Shown in pieces: positions 16,679 to 24,973 of a DNA stretch of 64,000 bases. The DNA comes from Micromonospora cabrerizensis. Lineage in GTDB: Bacteria; Actinomycetota; Actinomycetes; Mycobacteriales; Micromonosporaceae. Each line of letters opens with the position of its first letter. The stretch's first letter is position 1. The translations under genes were made by a program, and so were the position numbers. Below the pieces are notes generated by a model that did no database searches, was not told where the DNA came from, and saw nothing but the letters and a program-made list of their open reading frames with translations. The DNA is taken from assembly GCF_022230955.1 (NCBI RefSeq), contig NZ_JAKKFI010000078.1, forward strand, positions 1-64,000, in the 5' to 3' direction.

Positions 16679-18178
16679 GTGACGCCCGGATTGGACATCG
16701 CGCTGCTGCTCGGTGCGGCCGTGCTGCTGGTCGCCGTCGGCGCGGTGCGGCTCTCCACCCGGCTCGGTGTGCCCAGCCTCCTCGTCTACCTGGCACTGGG
16801 GGTGGCGATCGGCGAGGGCGGGCTGGGCATCCGCTTCGACGACGTCGAGCTGACCCGGGCCCTCGGCTTCTGCGCGCTCATCGTGATCATCGCGGAGGGT
16901 GGCCTCACCGCCCGGTGGACCACCCTGCGTCCGGTGCTCGGGCTCGCCTCCGCGCTCTCCACGGTCGGCGTGATCGTCAGCATCGGGGTGGTCGGTGTCG
17001 CCGTACACCTGCTGTTGGGGTTGGACTGGCGGTTGGCGCTGCTCTATGGCGCGGTGCTCTCGTCCACCGACGCGGCGGCCGTCTTCGCCACCCTGCGTCG
17101 GCTGCGCCTGCCGCCCCGGCTGGTGGCGACCCTGGAGGCCGAGTCGGGCATGAACGACGCCCCGGTGGTGCTGCTGGTGGTGCTGCTGTCCCACGAGGGC
17201 TGGGCGCACCCGTGGTGGTACGAGGTCGGGCTGGTCTGTTACGAGCTGGGTGTGGGTGTGGCGGTGGGCGTGGGTGCCGGCGTCGCCGGCACCTGGGCGC
17301 TGCGCCGGGCCGCGTTGCCCTCGGCCGGGCTCTATCCGATCGCCGCGGTGGGCATCACCGTGCTGGCGTACGCCGCCGGGGCGGTGCTGCACGCTTCGGG
17401 GTTCCTCGCCGTCTACGTGGCCGGGGTGCTGCTGGGCAACGCCCGGTTGTCACACCGGCAGGCGATCCTCGGTTTCGCGGACGGGCTCGCGTGGCTCGCC
17501 CAGATCGGGCTGTTCGTGCTGCTCGGGTTGCTGGCCTCGCCGGGTCGGTTGGACGCGGCGGTGCTGCCCGCGGTGGTCGCCGGGTTGGCCCTGGTGCTGC
17601 TGGCCCGGCCGTTGTCGGTGGCCGTCTCGGCGCTGCCGTTCCGCGTCGGCCTCCGCGAACAGGCGTTCCTGTCCTGGGCGGGGCTGCGCGGGGCGGTGCC
17701 GATCGTGCTGGCCACCATTCCGCTCTCCGAGCGGGTGCCCGGCGCGGAGCGCCTCTTCGATGTGGTCTTCGTGCTGGTGGTGATCTTCACGCTGGTACAG
17801 GCCGGGGCGCTCGGGCCGTTCGCGCGCTGGTTGCGGGTGACCGCTCCGGCCGAGGCCACCGAGATCCATGTGGAGACCGCGCCACTGGAGCGGATGCGGG
17901 CGGACCTGCTCCAGTTGGAGGTGCCGCCGGGCTCGCGGTTGGCCGGCGTGCACGTCGACGAGTTGCGGCTCCCGCTGGGCGCATCGGTCACGCTGGTGCT
18001 GCGCGACGGGGTGGGTTTCGTGCCCGCGCCGGACACCCGCCTGAAGACCGGCGACAGCTTGTTGATCGTGGCGACCGCAGGGGTGCGGGACGCCGCGGAG
18101 CGCAGGTTGCGGGCGGTCAGCCGGCGGGGTCGCCTGGCCCGGTGGTTTGGTGAGTACGGGGATGAGGCAGTCGATTGA
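16679..18178 (+). CDS. Monovalent cation:proton antiporter (CPA1/CPA2 type) with TrkA-C domain
   Basis: A 499-aa membrane exchanger. About 12 hydrophobic helices span residues ~4-385, with motifs of Na+(K+)/H+ exchangers: GVAIGEGGLG near 43, SSTDAAAVFATLRR near 127 and AESGMNDAPVVLL near 155, the last containing the ND pair used for ion binding. The cytoplasmic end (~400-480) resembles an RCK/TrkA-C regulatory domain (LQLEVPPGSRLAGVHVDEL). This layout matches the NhaP2/CvrA-type K+/H+ antiporters, so K+ is the most likely substrate. GTG 16679 lies 22 bp after the DUF167 gene. Confidence 0.85.
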   Translation: MTPGLDIALLLGAAVLLVAVGAVRLSTRLGVPSLLVYLALGVAIGEGGLGIRFDDVELTRALGFCALIVIIAEGGLTARWTTLRPVLGLASALSTVGVIVSIGVVGVAVHLLLGLDWRLALLYGAVLSSTDAAAVFATLRRLRLPPRLVATLEAESGMNDAPVVLLVVLLSHEGWAHPWWYEVGLVCYELGVGVAVGVGAGVAGTWALRRAALPSAGLYPIAAVGITVLAYAAGAVLHASGFLAVYVAGVLLGNARLSHRQAILGFADGLAWLAQIGLFVLLGLLASPGRLDAAVLPAVVAGLALVLLARPLSVAVSALPFRVGLREQAFLSWAGLRGAVPIVLATIPLSERVPGAERLFDVVFVLVVIFTLVQAGALGPFARWLRVTAPAEATEIHVETAPLERMRADLLQLEVPPGSRLAGVHVDELRLPLGASVTLVLRDGVGFVPAPDTRLKTGDSLLIVATAGVRDAAERRLRAVSRRGRLARWFGEYGDEAVD

Positions 18179-18248
18179 TCTGCTAGCGTTCCCTTTGCCC
18201 CAGTTAGGCAGGGCTAGGGGCTGTTTAGCGGAGCGACGGTGCGGCACG

Positions 18249-18277
18249 TTGTCGGACGCCTGTACGTTCCGTATTCT
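18249..18277 (+). promoter_or_regulatory. Candidate promoter for the DksA/TraR-like gene
   Basis: TTGTCG (18249-18254), a 17-bp spacer and TATTCT (18272-18277) form a good housekeeping-type promoter in the 227-bp gap after the antiporter gene. It would give a leader of about 120 nt before the ATG at 18406. Confidence 0.5.
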
Positions 18278-18405
18278 TGCCAACCTCCGGAGTGTGCGGC
18301 CACCGTCGCCGTGCGCCCCTTTTCGTACATTAGGGGACGCCTTGGTCGGCGCCCCCTGACCAGGATGCCGCGGACCACGCGGCTCCCCGGCCGAGGGAGC
18401 GACCC

Positions 18406-18825
18406 ATGGCGAAGCCAGCCGATACCAGGACCGCCGGGCGCAAGCCGGTGACCAAGGCCACCCGGAGCACGGCGGAGACCGAGAAGATCCGGGCGGCGCT
18501 GGCGGCACGGCGGGACGAGCTTCGCGCCGAGTACGATCAGACGCTGAGTGAGATCACCGAGCTGCAGCGCGATCGGCTGACCGACTCGGCCGGGGACGAC
18601 CAGGCCGACACGGGCACCAAGACGCTCGAGCGGGAGCAGGAGATCTCTCTCGCCAACAGCATTCTGGAACGGATCACGCAGGTCGAGCGCGCTCTGGAGC
18701 GCCTCGACGAGGGTGGTTACGGCTGGTGCGAGCGGTGCGGCAACCCGATCCCGGTCGAGCGCCTCGCCGCCTTCCCGTCGGCCACCCAGTGTGTGACGTG
18801 CAAGCAGCTGGAGGAGCGGCGCTGA
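18406..18825 (+). CDS. DksA/TraR family C4 zinc-finger protein
   Basis: A 139-aa protein. A Lys/Thr-rich head (1-25) precedes a long coiled coil (about 28-105) and a four-cysteine zinc finger: WCERCG near 108-113 and QCVTCK near 128-133. DksA-type proteins insert the coiled coil into the RNA polymerase secondary channel, but the actinobacterial members are less well studied, and the DxxDxA tip of E. coli DksA is not evident here. Predicted role: RNA-polymerase-associated stress or growth regulator. It has its own promoter. Confidence 0.85.
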   Translation: MAKPADTRTAGRKPVTKATRSTAETEKIRAALAARRDELRAEYDQTLSEITELQRDRLTDSAGDDQADTGTKTLEREQEISLANSILERITQVERALERLDEGGYGWCERCGNPIPVERLAAFPSATQCVTCKQLEERR

Positions 18826-18890
18826 GGTCCGTTCCCCGGCGGCGATGAGACGGTGAGCGATCACCGCCGAGACACCTCGATGGGGAGCGC

Positions 18891-19505
18891 ATGACCGCAG
18901 TACCGTCCGCCGAACCCGGCCGCACCGATCCGGGAGGCGGCACACGCCGGCCCCGGGCCGTCGTGATCCTTGCCGGGGTCGCCCTGGTGGCCCTGCTGGC
19001 CGACCTGGTCACCAAGCACCTCGCACTGGCCGCGCTGACCGACCGGGAGCCGGTCCGGCTGCTCGGGGGGTTCGTCTACCTGAGCCTGACCCGCAACAGC
19101 GGTGCCGCCTGGAGCATCGGCGCGGACCACACCTGGATCTTCCCGCTGATCACGATCGGTGTGGTCGGCTGGATCGTCTGGATGGCGCTGCGACTCCGCT
19201 CGCTGCCCTGGGCGATCTCCCTCGGCCTGGTGCTGGGTGGCGCGCTGGGCAACCTCGTCGACCGGATCTTCCGGGCGCCCGCGCCCTTCCACGGGCACGT
19301 GGTCGACATGATCAGCCTCTTCGACCCGTACGGCCAGGTCTGGCCCGTGTTCAACCTGGCGGACAGCTCGCTGGTCTGCGGTGTGCTGCTGGCCGTGCTG
19401 CTGGAGCTGACCGGTCGTCAGCGCGACGGTCGGCGGGCCGGGCGCGACGACGCCCCGGCCGAGACCGACGCCACCCAGAGCGCCGACCAGCGGGAGCGGG
19501 CATGA
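18891..19505 (+). CDS. lspA: Lipoprotein signal peptidase LspA
   Basis: This membrane aspartyl peptidase cleaves the signal peptide of diacylated prolipoproteins. The 204-aa product has four membrane helices, a basic N-terminal tail of ~24 residues, and the family motifs TRNSGAAWS near 64, GNLVDRI near 120 (first catalytic Asp) and FNLADSSLV near 152 (second catalytic Asp). A hydrophilic tail follows. The stop overlaps the pseudouridine synthase start (ATGA). Its pathway partner lgt lies in this window at 54992. Confidence 0.95.
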   Translation: MTAVPSAEPGRTDPGGGTRRPRAVVILAGVALVALLADLVTKHLALAALTDREPVRLLGGFVYLSLTRNSGAAWSIGADHTWIFPLITIGVVGWIVWMALRLRSLPWAISLGLVLGGALGNLVDRIFRAPAPFHGHVVDMISLFDPYGQVWPVFNLADSSLVCGVLLAVLLELTGRQRDGRRAGRDDAPAETDATQSADQRERA

Positions 19506-20446
19506 CCTCCGCGTTCGCCGCTGGCGGCGACCATCGTTCCCTCCCGGTGCCGGACGGCCTCGACGGCATGCGACTGGACCAGGCGGTGTCCCGTCTGTTC
19601 GGGCTCTCCCGCACCGCCGCCGCGGCCCTGGTGGATGCCGGGGACGCGCTCGTCGACGGCAGCGCCCGGCCCAACTCGCACAAGGTCAAGGCCGGCTCCT
19701 GGCTGGACGTCACGCTGCCGGCCCCGGTGGCACCACCGACCGTGGTGCCGCAGGCGGTTCCCGGTCTGCGGGTGGTCTACGCCGACGACGACATCGTGGT
19801 GGTCGACAAGCCGGTGGGCGTGGCCGCGCACCCCAGCCCGGGGTGGACCGGCCCAACCGTGATCGGCGCCCTCGCCGCGATCGGGCACCGCATCTCCACC
19901 AGTGGCGCGGCCGAGCGGCAGGGTGTGGTGCACCGGCTCGACGTGGGGACCACCGGGATCATGGTGGTCGCCAAGAGCGAGCAGGCGTACACGGCGTTGA
20001 AGCGGGCCTTCAAGTACCGCGAGGTGGACAAGGGCTACCACGCGGTGGTGCAGGGTCACCTGGACCCGCTGCGCGGGACCGTCGACGCGCCGATCGACCG
20101 TCACCCCACCCACGACTACCGCTGGGCGGTGGTGTCCGGCGGCAAGCCGAGCATCACCCACTACGACACCCTTGAGGCGTTCCCGGCGGCCAGCCTGGTC
20201 GACGTCCGGCTGGAGACCGGCCGGACCCACCAGATCCGGGTGCACTTCTCGACTCTGCGGCACCCCTGCGTCGGTGACCTCACCTACGGTGCCGACCCCA
20301 CCCTCTCGGCCCGTCTCGGCCTGGCCCGTCAGTGGCTGCACGCCCGCGAACTGAGCTTCCTGCACCCCCGAACGGGGGACGAGGTCCGGTTCGTCAGCGA
20401 CTACCCTGACGACCTGGACCGTGCGCTTCAGATCCTGCGTGACTGA
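19502..20446 (+). CDS. RluD-type 23S rRNA pseudouridine synthase
   Basis: A 314-aa RluA/RluD-family enzyme converting uridines to pseudouridine in large-subunit rRNA. It has an N-terminal S4-like RNA-binding domain (residues ~17-75) and a catalytic domain with HRLDVGTTGIMVV near 142, whose Asp is the catalytic residue, plus GRTHQIRVH near 241. The lspA-rluD pairing with a 4-nt overlap is common in bacteria. Exact target positions cannot be read from sequence. Confidence 0.92.
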   Translation: MTSAFAAGGDHRSLPVPDGLDGMRLDQAVSRLFGLSRTAAAALVDAGDALVDGSARPNSHKVKAGSWLDVTLPAPVAPPTVVPQAVPGLRVVYADDDIVVVDKPVGVAAHPSPGWTGPTVIGALAAIGHRISTSGAAERQGVVHRLDVGTTGIMVVAKSEQAYTALKRAFKYREVDKGYHAVVQGHLDPLRGTVDAPIDRHPTHDYRWAVVSGGKPSITHYDTLEAFPAASLVDVRLETGRTHQIRVHFSTLRHPCVGDLTYGADPTLSARLGLARQWLHARELSFLHPRTGDEVRFVSDYPDDLDRALQILRD

Positions 20447-20488
20447 GCGGCGACCGCCCGACACCGATCCGACGAGGGGATCCCGCCC

Positions 20489-21517
20489 GTGCGCGCCGGC
20501 AACCTGCTGCGGCAGCTGGACCAACGGCTGCTGCCGCCGCTGACCCGGGCCGTGACCCGGCTGGGCGACCGGTCGGCGCGGTCCGGGGTGCTCACCTGGG
20601 CCGCCGTGCTCTCCGCGGCGGCGGTCCTGGGCACCGCGGTCTGGGCCGTCGACGACACTCCGGTCGGCGACCGGACGGTGGGTGAGGTGACCCGGGTCGG
20701 CGTGACCGACGGCGATTCCGTCCCCGGCTACCTCCGGTCCGCCGCCGCCGACCTGGCCGCGCTGCCCGCCTCGCCAGAGTCCGCGCAGGAGGGGACCTAC
20801 GCGCTGGTCACGCTCGCCGCGTACCTGCCGCCTCAGCGTCTGGCGACGGTGCTCGGCGACGTCGGGGTCTCCACCGTCTTCGGGCGGGTTCCGCTCCCCG
20901 GGCGGCAGACCGAGATCGTCAAGATTCCCGCGATGCGGGTGCCCGACGACGTCGTGGCCGGGATGGACCAGGTGGCGGCCCGCAAGGAGATCGAAGCCGC
21001 CGACTACCGGGTTCTGGCCGCCACGGTCGACGGTGACGGTCCGGACGAGCGGGAGTTGCGGGGGCGGTACGCCAGCGGCGCCGAGGTGGCCGCCGCCGAG
21101 GCGGCCGCGTACCGCACCGGCTGCGCCTGCGTCTACGCCGCGGTCGTGCGGGCGACGCCGGGTGCGCTGCGCGGCGTGGCGGCCCGACCGGACGTACGGG
21201 CGGTGGACCCCGCTCCGGAGGTGTACCGCCTGGACCGCACTGTCTTCACACCTCCGCTGCCCGAGCAGCGCGACGTGGTGCGCCCGCCCGTCGACACCGA
21301 GCCGAGTCCGACGCCGACGCCGGACTCGGACGCGCAGTCGACACCGCCTGCGCCCGCGCCGTTGGCGTCGATGGGCGAATCGTCGGAACCCGCACCGGTC
21401 GTCACGACTCCGTCACCCGCGTCGTCACCGCCCACGTCGACCGAGCCGCCCCCGCCGACCGCCACCACCTCCCCGGACGGCCTCGGTGACGAGCCGCCGA
21501 CGCCCACGTCGTCGTGA
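20489..21517 (+). CDS. Membrane-anchored protein of unknown function
   Basis: The family was not recognised. The 342-aa protein has a cytoplasmic N-terminus of ~35 residues, one hydrophobic segment (~36-55, WAAVLSAAAVLGTAVWAV), then an extracytoplasmic region of ~200 residues that includes a CAC pair near 211-213. The last ~90 residues are Pro/Thr/Ser-rich, typical of a cell-wall-spanning or disordered stalk. GAGGGGA (20473-20479) is a plausible ribosome site for GTG 20489. It precedes the repeat-bearing ParA-like gene by 74 bp on the same strand, so a functional link is possible but unproven. Confidence 0.7.
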   Translation: MRAGNLLRQLDQRLLPPLTRAVTRLGDRSARSGVLTWAAVLSAAAVLGTAVWAVDDTPVGDRTVGEVTRVGVTDGDSVPGYLRSAAADLAALPASPESAQEGTYALVTLAAYLPPQRLATVLGDVGVSTVFGRVPLPGRQTEIVKIPAMRVPDDVVAGMDQVAARKEIEAADYRVLAATVDGDGPDERELRGRYASGAEVAAAEAAAYRTGCACVYAAVVRATPGALRGVAARPDVRAVDPAPEVYRLDRTVFTPPLPEQRDVVRPPVDTEPSPTPTPDSDAQSTPPAPAPLASMGESSEPAPVVTTPSPASSPPTSTEPPPPTATTSPDGLGDEPPTPTSS

Positions 21518-21591
21518 TCTGCGTCGGCTGGTGTGCGCTCTGAGGTGTGGTCCGAATAGGGTTTGGTTCGTAGCCTGTCAGACGGAGATCG

Positions 21592-23364
21592 ATGGCGCTG
21601 GGAGGGCGGGCCGTGGAGGGCAGTGAGACCGGCTGGGGCCGGCCGGCCGAACCAGCGCCGCGGTGGCGCGCGTTGCTGGACCGTGCCCGGCTGGGCGGTC
21701 GCGGCGCGGAGCACACCGAGCCGGAGCGCCATGCCGACGACCCGTCTCCGGACCCGCTGCCACGGCGCGCGGCACCGAACGGCAACGCCGGGCGGGCGTC
21801 CGCCATCGGGCATCCGGCCGAGCTGTCGTACGGCGCGGAGCCCGACTACCGGGCCGAGGCGACCTACCGGGTCGACCCCGCCTACCGGGCCGACCCGGGT
21901 TACCGGGCGGAGCCGGGATACCGAGCCGATCCGGCTTACCGAGCCGAGCCTGAGTACCGTGCCGAGCCGGAGTACCGCGCCGAGCCGACGTACCGCTCGG
22001 AGCCGGACTACCGGTCGGAGCCGGCGTACCGGGCCGAGCCGGCATACCGCGCCGACCCGGGATACCGGGCCGAGCCGACGTACCGGGCGGAGCCGGGTTA
22101 CCGCGCCGAGCCGGACTATCGGGCCGAGCCGACGTACCGCGCCGAGCCGGGCTATTCGGCCGAGCCCGGCTTTCGGGTCGAGCCGGAATACCGGGCCGAC
22201 CCGGGTTACCGGGCCGAGCCGACGTACCGGGCCGAGCCCGAGCCGCCGCCGGTCGCCCCCGACCCGGGCCAGTCGCGGTACGCGTTGCTGGACAACGGCT
22301 ACCGGCCGGGAGACCCGCCGGCTCAGTCCCGGTACGCCCTGCTGGAGACGGGTTACCAGCCGGAGACCGGATACCCGGCGACCGCGCCCCCGCCGGTCGC
22401 ACCGCCACTCGCCGCACCACTCGCACCTCCGGCAGCCCCGCCACCCCCTCCACCCGTCGCGCCGGTGGCACCGCCACCCGCCCCGTCGGTCGGCTCGGCG
22501 GTCGCCGAGCGGGCCTACCCGGCCCGGGTCGAGTGGCGCCCGCAGGGCGTCGACCAGGAGCAGGAACGGGCCAACGGGGTGCTCCGGCGTGACCTGGGCA
22601 CTCCCCGGGTGTTCGCCTTCGCCAACCCCAAGGGCGGGGTGCACAAGACCACCGCCACCGTGCTCGCCGCGGCCACGGTCGGCAGCGTGCGCGGGCAGGG
22701 CGTGCTGGCCTGGGACGACAACGAGCTGCGCGGCACTCTCGGGCTGCGTGCCGGAAGCGCCCGGCACGCCCGGACGATCCGTCACCTGATCACCGACCTG
22801 GCCCAGATCGAGATCCTCGAGGGCGAGACCCTGCTGGGTCGGCTGGACGACTACCTGCGGCACGCCTCCGACGGCTCGTACGACGTGCTGGCCGGCGAGG
22901 AGAGCCCGCGCTTCGCCCAACGACTGGACCAGTTCACCGTCCGACGTGTGCTGGAGCTGTTGCGCCGCACCCACGACGTGGTCTGCGTCGACACCGGCAA
23001 CAACGTGGAGAGCCCCAACTGGCGCACCGTGATGCAGGCCGCCGACCAACTGGTGGTGACCACCGTGCCCCGCGAGGACGCGGCGTTCAGCGCCGACTGG
23101 ATGCTCGACCTGCTGCACGAGGAGGGCATGGGCGAGTTGGCGGACAACGCCATCACCCTCATCTCCTGCCCGACCCCGGGCCGCTCGCCGTTGCAGGACG
23201 ACCTGGAGCGGCACTTCGCCACCCGTACCCGTGGGGTGGCCGTGGTGCCCTACGACCCGGCGCTGGAGACCGGGTCGTCGATCGAGTACCACCAGCTCCA
23301 GCCGGAGACCCGGCAGGCGTGGTTGCGGGCCGCGGCGATGATGGTCGAGCCGTTCGCCCGGTGA
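21592..23364 (+). CDS. ParA/MinD-like ATPase with N-terminal hexapeptide repeats
   Basis: A 590-aa protein in three parts. Residues 1-79 are Arg/Glu/Pro-rich. Residues 80-216 are about 23 tandem six-residue units of consensus YRAEPx. Residues 217-330 are a Pro-rich linker with two copies of QSRYALL-x-x-GY. From ~338 to the end is a SIMIBI-class NTPase: NPKGGVHKTT (345-354) is the deviant Walker A, with His where Gly is usual. WDDNELRGTLG near 374 stands where ParA has its DxDPQ switch, and VVCVDTGNN near 463 is Walker B-like. Proteins with this disordered-head plus ATPase design occur in actinobacterial secretion or polar-positioning systems, but no partner is identifiable here. Function is inferred only as an ATP-dependent positioning or regulatory protein. 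Confidence 0.75.
   Translation: MALGGRAVEGSETGWGRPAEPAPRWRALLDRARLGGRGAEHTEPERHADDPSPDPLPRRAAPNGNAGRASAIGHPAELSYGAEPDYRAEATYRVDPAYRADPGYRAEPGYRADPAYRAEPEYRAEPEYRAEPTYRSEPDYRSEPAYRAEPAYRADPGYRAEPTYRAEPGYRAEPDYRAEPTYRAEPGYSAEPGFRVEPEYRADPGYRAEPTYRAEPEPPPVAPDPGQSRYALLDNGYRPGDPPAQSRYALLETGYQPETGYPATAPPPVAPPLAAPLAPPAAPPPPPPVAPVAPPPAPSVGSAVAERAYPARVEWRPQGVDQEQERANGVLRRDLGTPRVFAFANPKGGVHKTTATVLAAATVGSVRGQGVLAWDDNELRGTLGLRAGSARHARTIRHLITDLAQIEILEGETLLGRLDDYLRHASDGSYDVLAGEESPRFAQRLDQFTVRRVLELLRRTHDVVCVDTGNNVESPNWRTVMQAADQLVVTTVPREDAAFSADWMLDLLHEEGMGELADNAITLISCPTPGRSPLQDDLERHFATRTRGVAVVPYDPALETGSSIEYHQLQPETRQAWLRAAAMMVEPFAR
21829..22239 (+). repeat. In-frame 18-bp tandem repeats encoding YRAEP-x
   Basis: About 23 units of 18 bp run without frame disruption and encode Y-R-(A/S/V)-(E/D)-P-x. 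The variable sixth residue cycles among G, T, A, D and E. Units are degenerate at the DNA level but conserved at the protein level, suggesting selection on the peptide. Two units deviate at the aromatic or Arg position (YSAEP, FRVEP). Confidence 0.9.
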
Positions 23365-23420
23365 GCTGGTCTGCCACCACCGGAGCCCCAGCCGTGCGCC
23401 GGGCCTGAGAGGATCATCGG

Positions 23421-24248
23421 GTGAGCCCGGACAACCCCGAACCCGAGCGGCCCGTCGACGATCCCGACCGGGCCGCCTCGCCCGACGCGTCGGGGTCCAC
23501 CACGCCGGCGACACCGCCCGCTGCCCAACCGCCGGCGTACGACGACCCGCCGGGCGCCGCACCCTCGACCGCGTCCCGGAGCTGGTTCCAGCTGACCTCC
23601 GACGAGCCGCGTCGTCCGCTGCGCACCGCGGCGACGGTGCTGGGCGCGGTGCTGGCGCTGGCCGCGCTGGGGGTGCCGTTCGGGCTGCTCTGGGCCGTCC
23701 TCGCGCCGGCCACGCCGGTGCTCAAGACCGCCGAGGGGGCGATCTACGCCGACCCGCAACCGGAGCAGCCGATCGCCGCGGACGGGTGGTTCAGTCTGCT
23801 CGGGCTCGGCTTCGGGCTGCTGGTGGCGCTCGCCCTGTGGTTCGTGTTGCGCCGGCGGCGCGGCCCGGTCGGGCTGCTGGTCGCGGTGCTCGGCGCGTTG
23901 GCCGCCGCGCCGGTGGCCTGGCAGGTGGGTCGGCGGGTCGGCCTGGCCACGTTCGACCGGCTGCTGGACACCGCCCCGGCGGGGCAGTCCTTCACCAAAC
24001 CCGCGGACCTGCGGGCCGGCGGGGTCGACTGGCTGCTCGGCGTCCTGCCGGTGCCGCACGGCAACCTGCTGCTGCCGGCGTTCGGGGCCGCGATCACGTA
24101 CACCCTGCTGGCCGGCTGGTCGCGGTGGCCGGGTCTGCGCCCGGAACCCGAGCCGGCCGATCTCAGTTGGGTGTCGGCGGGGACGCCAGCTCCGACAGCG
24201 GCACCGGAACCGCCCGCACCTGGCGCAGCAGAGCCGCCTCGCGGTTGA
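23421..24248 (+). CDS. DUF2567-type integral membrane protein
   Basis: A 275-aa protein of unknown function. A Pro/Asp-rich head (~1-65) precedes four hydrophobic segments (about 74-96, 127-142, 148-165 and 215-233), with a charged RRRRG loop between the second and third. The arrangement resembles the actinobacterial DUF2567 family. The C-terminal ~45 residues are Pro/Ala-rich and are encoded opposite the 3' end of the convergent LON-domain gene (86-bp overlap). GTG 23421 was chosen as the only early start. Confidence 0.7.
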   Translation: MSPDNPEPERPVDDPDRAASPDASGSTTPATPPAAQPPAYDDPPGAAPSTASRSWFQLTSDEPRRPLRTAATVLGAVLALAALGVPFGLLWAVLAPATPVLKTAEGAIYADPQPEQPIAADGWFSLLGLGFGLLVALALWFVLRRRRGPVGLLVAVLGALAAAPVAWQVGRRVGLATFDRLLDTAPAGQSFTKPADLRAGGVDWLLGVLPVPHGNLLLPAFGAAITYTLLAGWSRWPGLRPEPEPADLSWVSAGTPAPTAAPEPPAPGAAEPPRG

Positions 24249-24867
24249 GCAGCCGCAGCTCGGCGCGCAGCCGCGCGGCCGTGTCGTCGATCGCCAGCAG
24301 TCGCTGCCGGTCGTCGACGGTGAGCGCCGCGGTCGCCGCCACCAGGTGGGAGAGCACCGTCGGGTCCTCCGGCAACTGCTCGGAGATCTCCTCCGGGTCG
24401 GAGCGGATCAGGCTCAGGTACTGCCGGAACACCGCGATCACGCGCGCGGCCAGCAGGTCGGCCACCTCGTCCGACCCGGCCGGGTCGGGCAACCACTCGA
24501 CGTCGGCGGTCAGGTAGGGGGCGGCGCTGTCGTCGACCTCGGCGATCCGGAAACGGCGCCGGCCGACCGTGACGATGTCGAAGCCACCATCGGTCAGCTC
24601 GGTCACCTGGCGCAGCTCGGCGGTGCAGCCCACCTCGTGGAGGGTGACCTCACCGGCGCTCGGTGTCGAGCGTGCGCCCGGGCCGGCGGGCGCGACCTCC
24701 CACCCAGCCTGGATGGCCACCACACCGAACTCGCGCGGAGCGCCCTCGGGCAGGTCGACGAGGTGTCGGACCAGCGCCCGGTAGCGCTCCTCGAAGATGT
24801 GCAGCGGCAGCACCAACCCGGGAAAGAGCACCGTTGCGAGCGGAAACACCGGCAGCCGTGCGGTCAC
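24163..24867 (-). CDS. LON substrate-binding-domain protein
   Basis: A 234-aa stand-alone Lon N-terminal (substrate-binding) domain protein without the ATPase or protease parts. The start RLPVFPLATVLFPGLVLPLHIFE has the hallmark PLFPL/LPLHIFE motifs. Such proteins are common in actinobacteria; their role is unclear, possibly in protein quality control. The frame opens at 24915, but GTG 24867 is preferred because it begins at the domain and lies 7 nt after a TAGGCT box on this strand. Its 3' end overlaps the convergent DUF2567 gene by 86 bp. Confidence 0.85.
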   Translation of the reverse strand: MTARLPVFPLATVLFPGLVLPLHIFEERYRALVRHLVDLPEGAPREFGVVAIQAGWEVAPAGPGARSTPSAGEVTLHEVGCTAELRQVTELTDGGFDIVTVGRRRFRIAEVDDSAAPYLTADVEWLPDPAGSDEVADLLAARVIAVFRQYLSLIRSDPEEISEQLPEDPTVLSHLVAATAALTVDDRQRLLAIDDTAARLRAELRLLNREAALLRQVRAVPVPLSELASPPTPN

Positions 24868-24874
24868 ATGGTCG

Positions 24875-24880
24875 AGCCTA
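24875..24880 (-). promoter_or_regulatory. Candidate leaderless -10 (TAGGCT) of the LON-domain gene
   Basis: On the minus strand TAGGCT is followed by 7 nt and then GTG 24867. With the hisD box at 24961 it forms a divergent promoter region of about 100 bp. Confidence 0.5.
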
Positions 24881-24960
24881 ACCAATCTCGCCCCCGTGGG
24901 CGTGGCCCGGCTCACCGTCCCGGCGGACGGGCGGCTCGGGTGCGCTCCGGGTCGGCCGCC

Positions 24961-24966
24961 TAGACT
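24961..24966 (+). promoter_or_regulatory. Candidate leaderless -10 (TAGACT) of hisD
   Basis: TAGACT followed by 7 nt and GTG 24974. No ribosome site is present, which fits a leaderless his operon transcript. Confidence 0.55.
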
Positions 24967-24973
24967 CGCAAGG

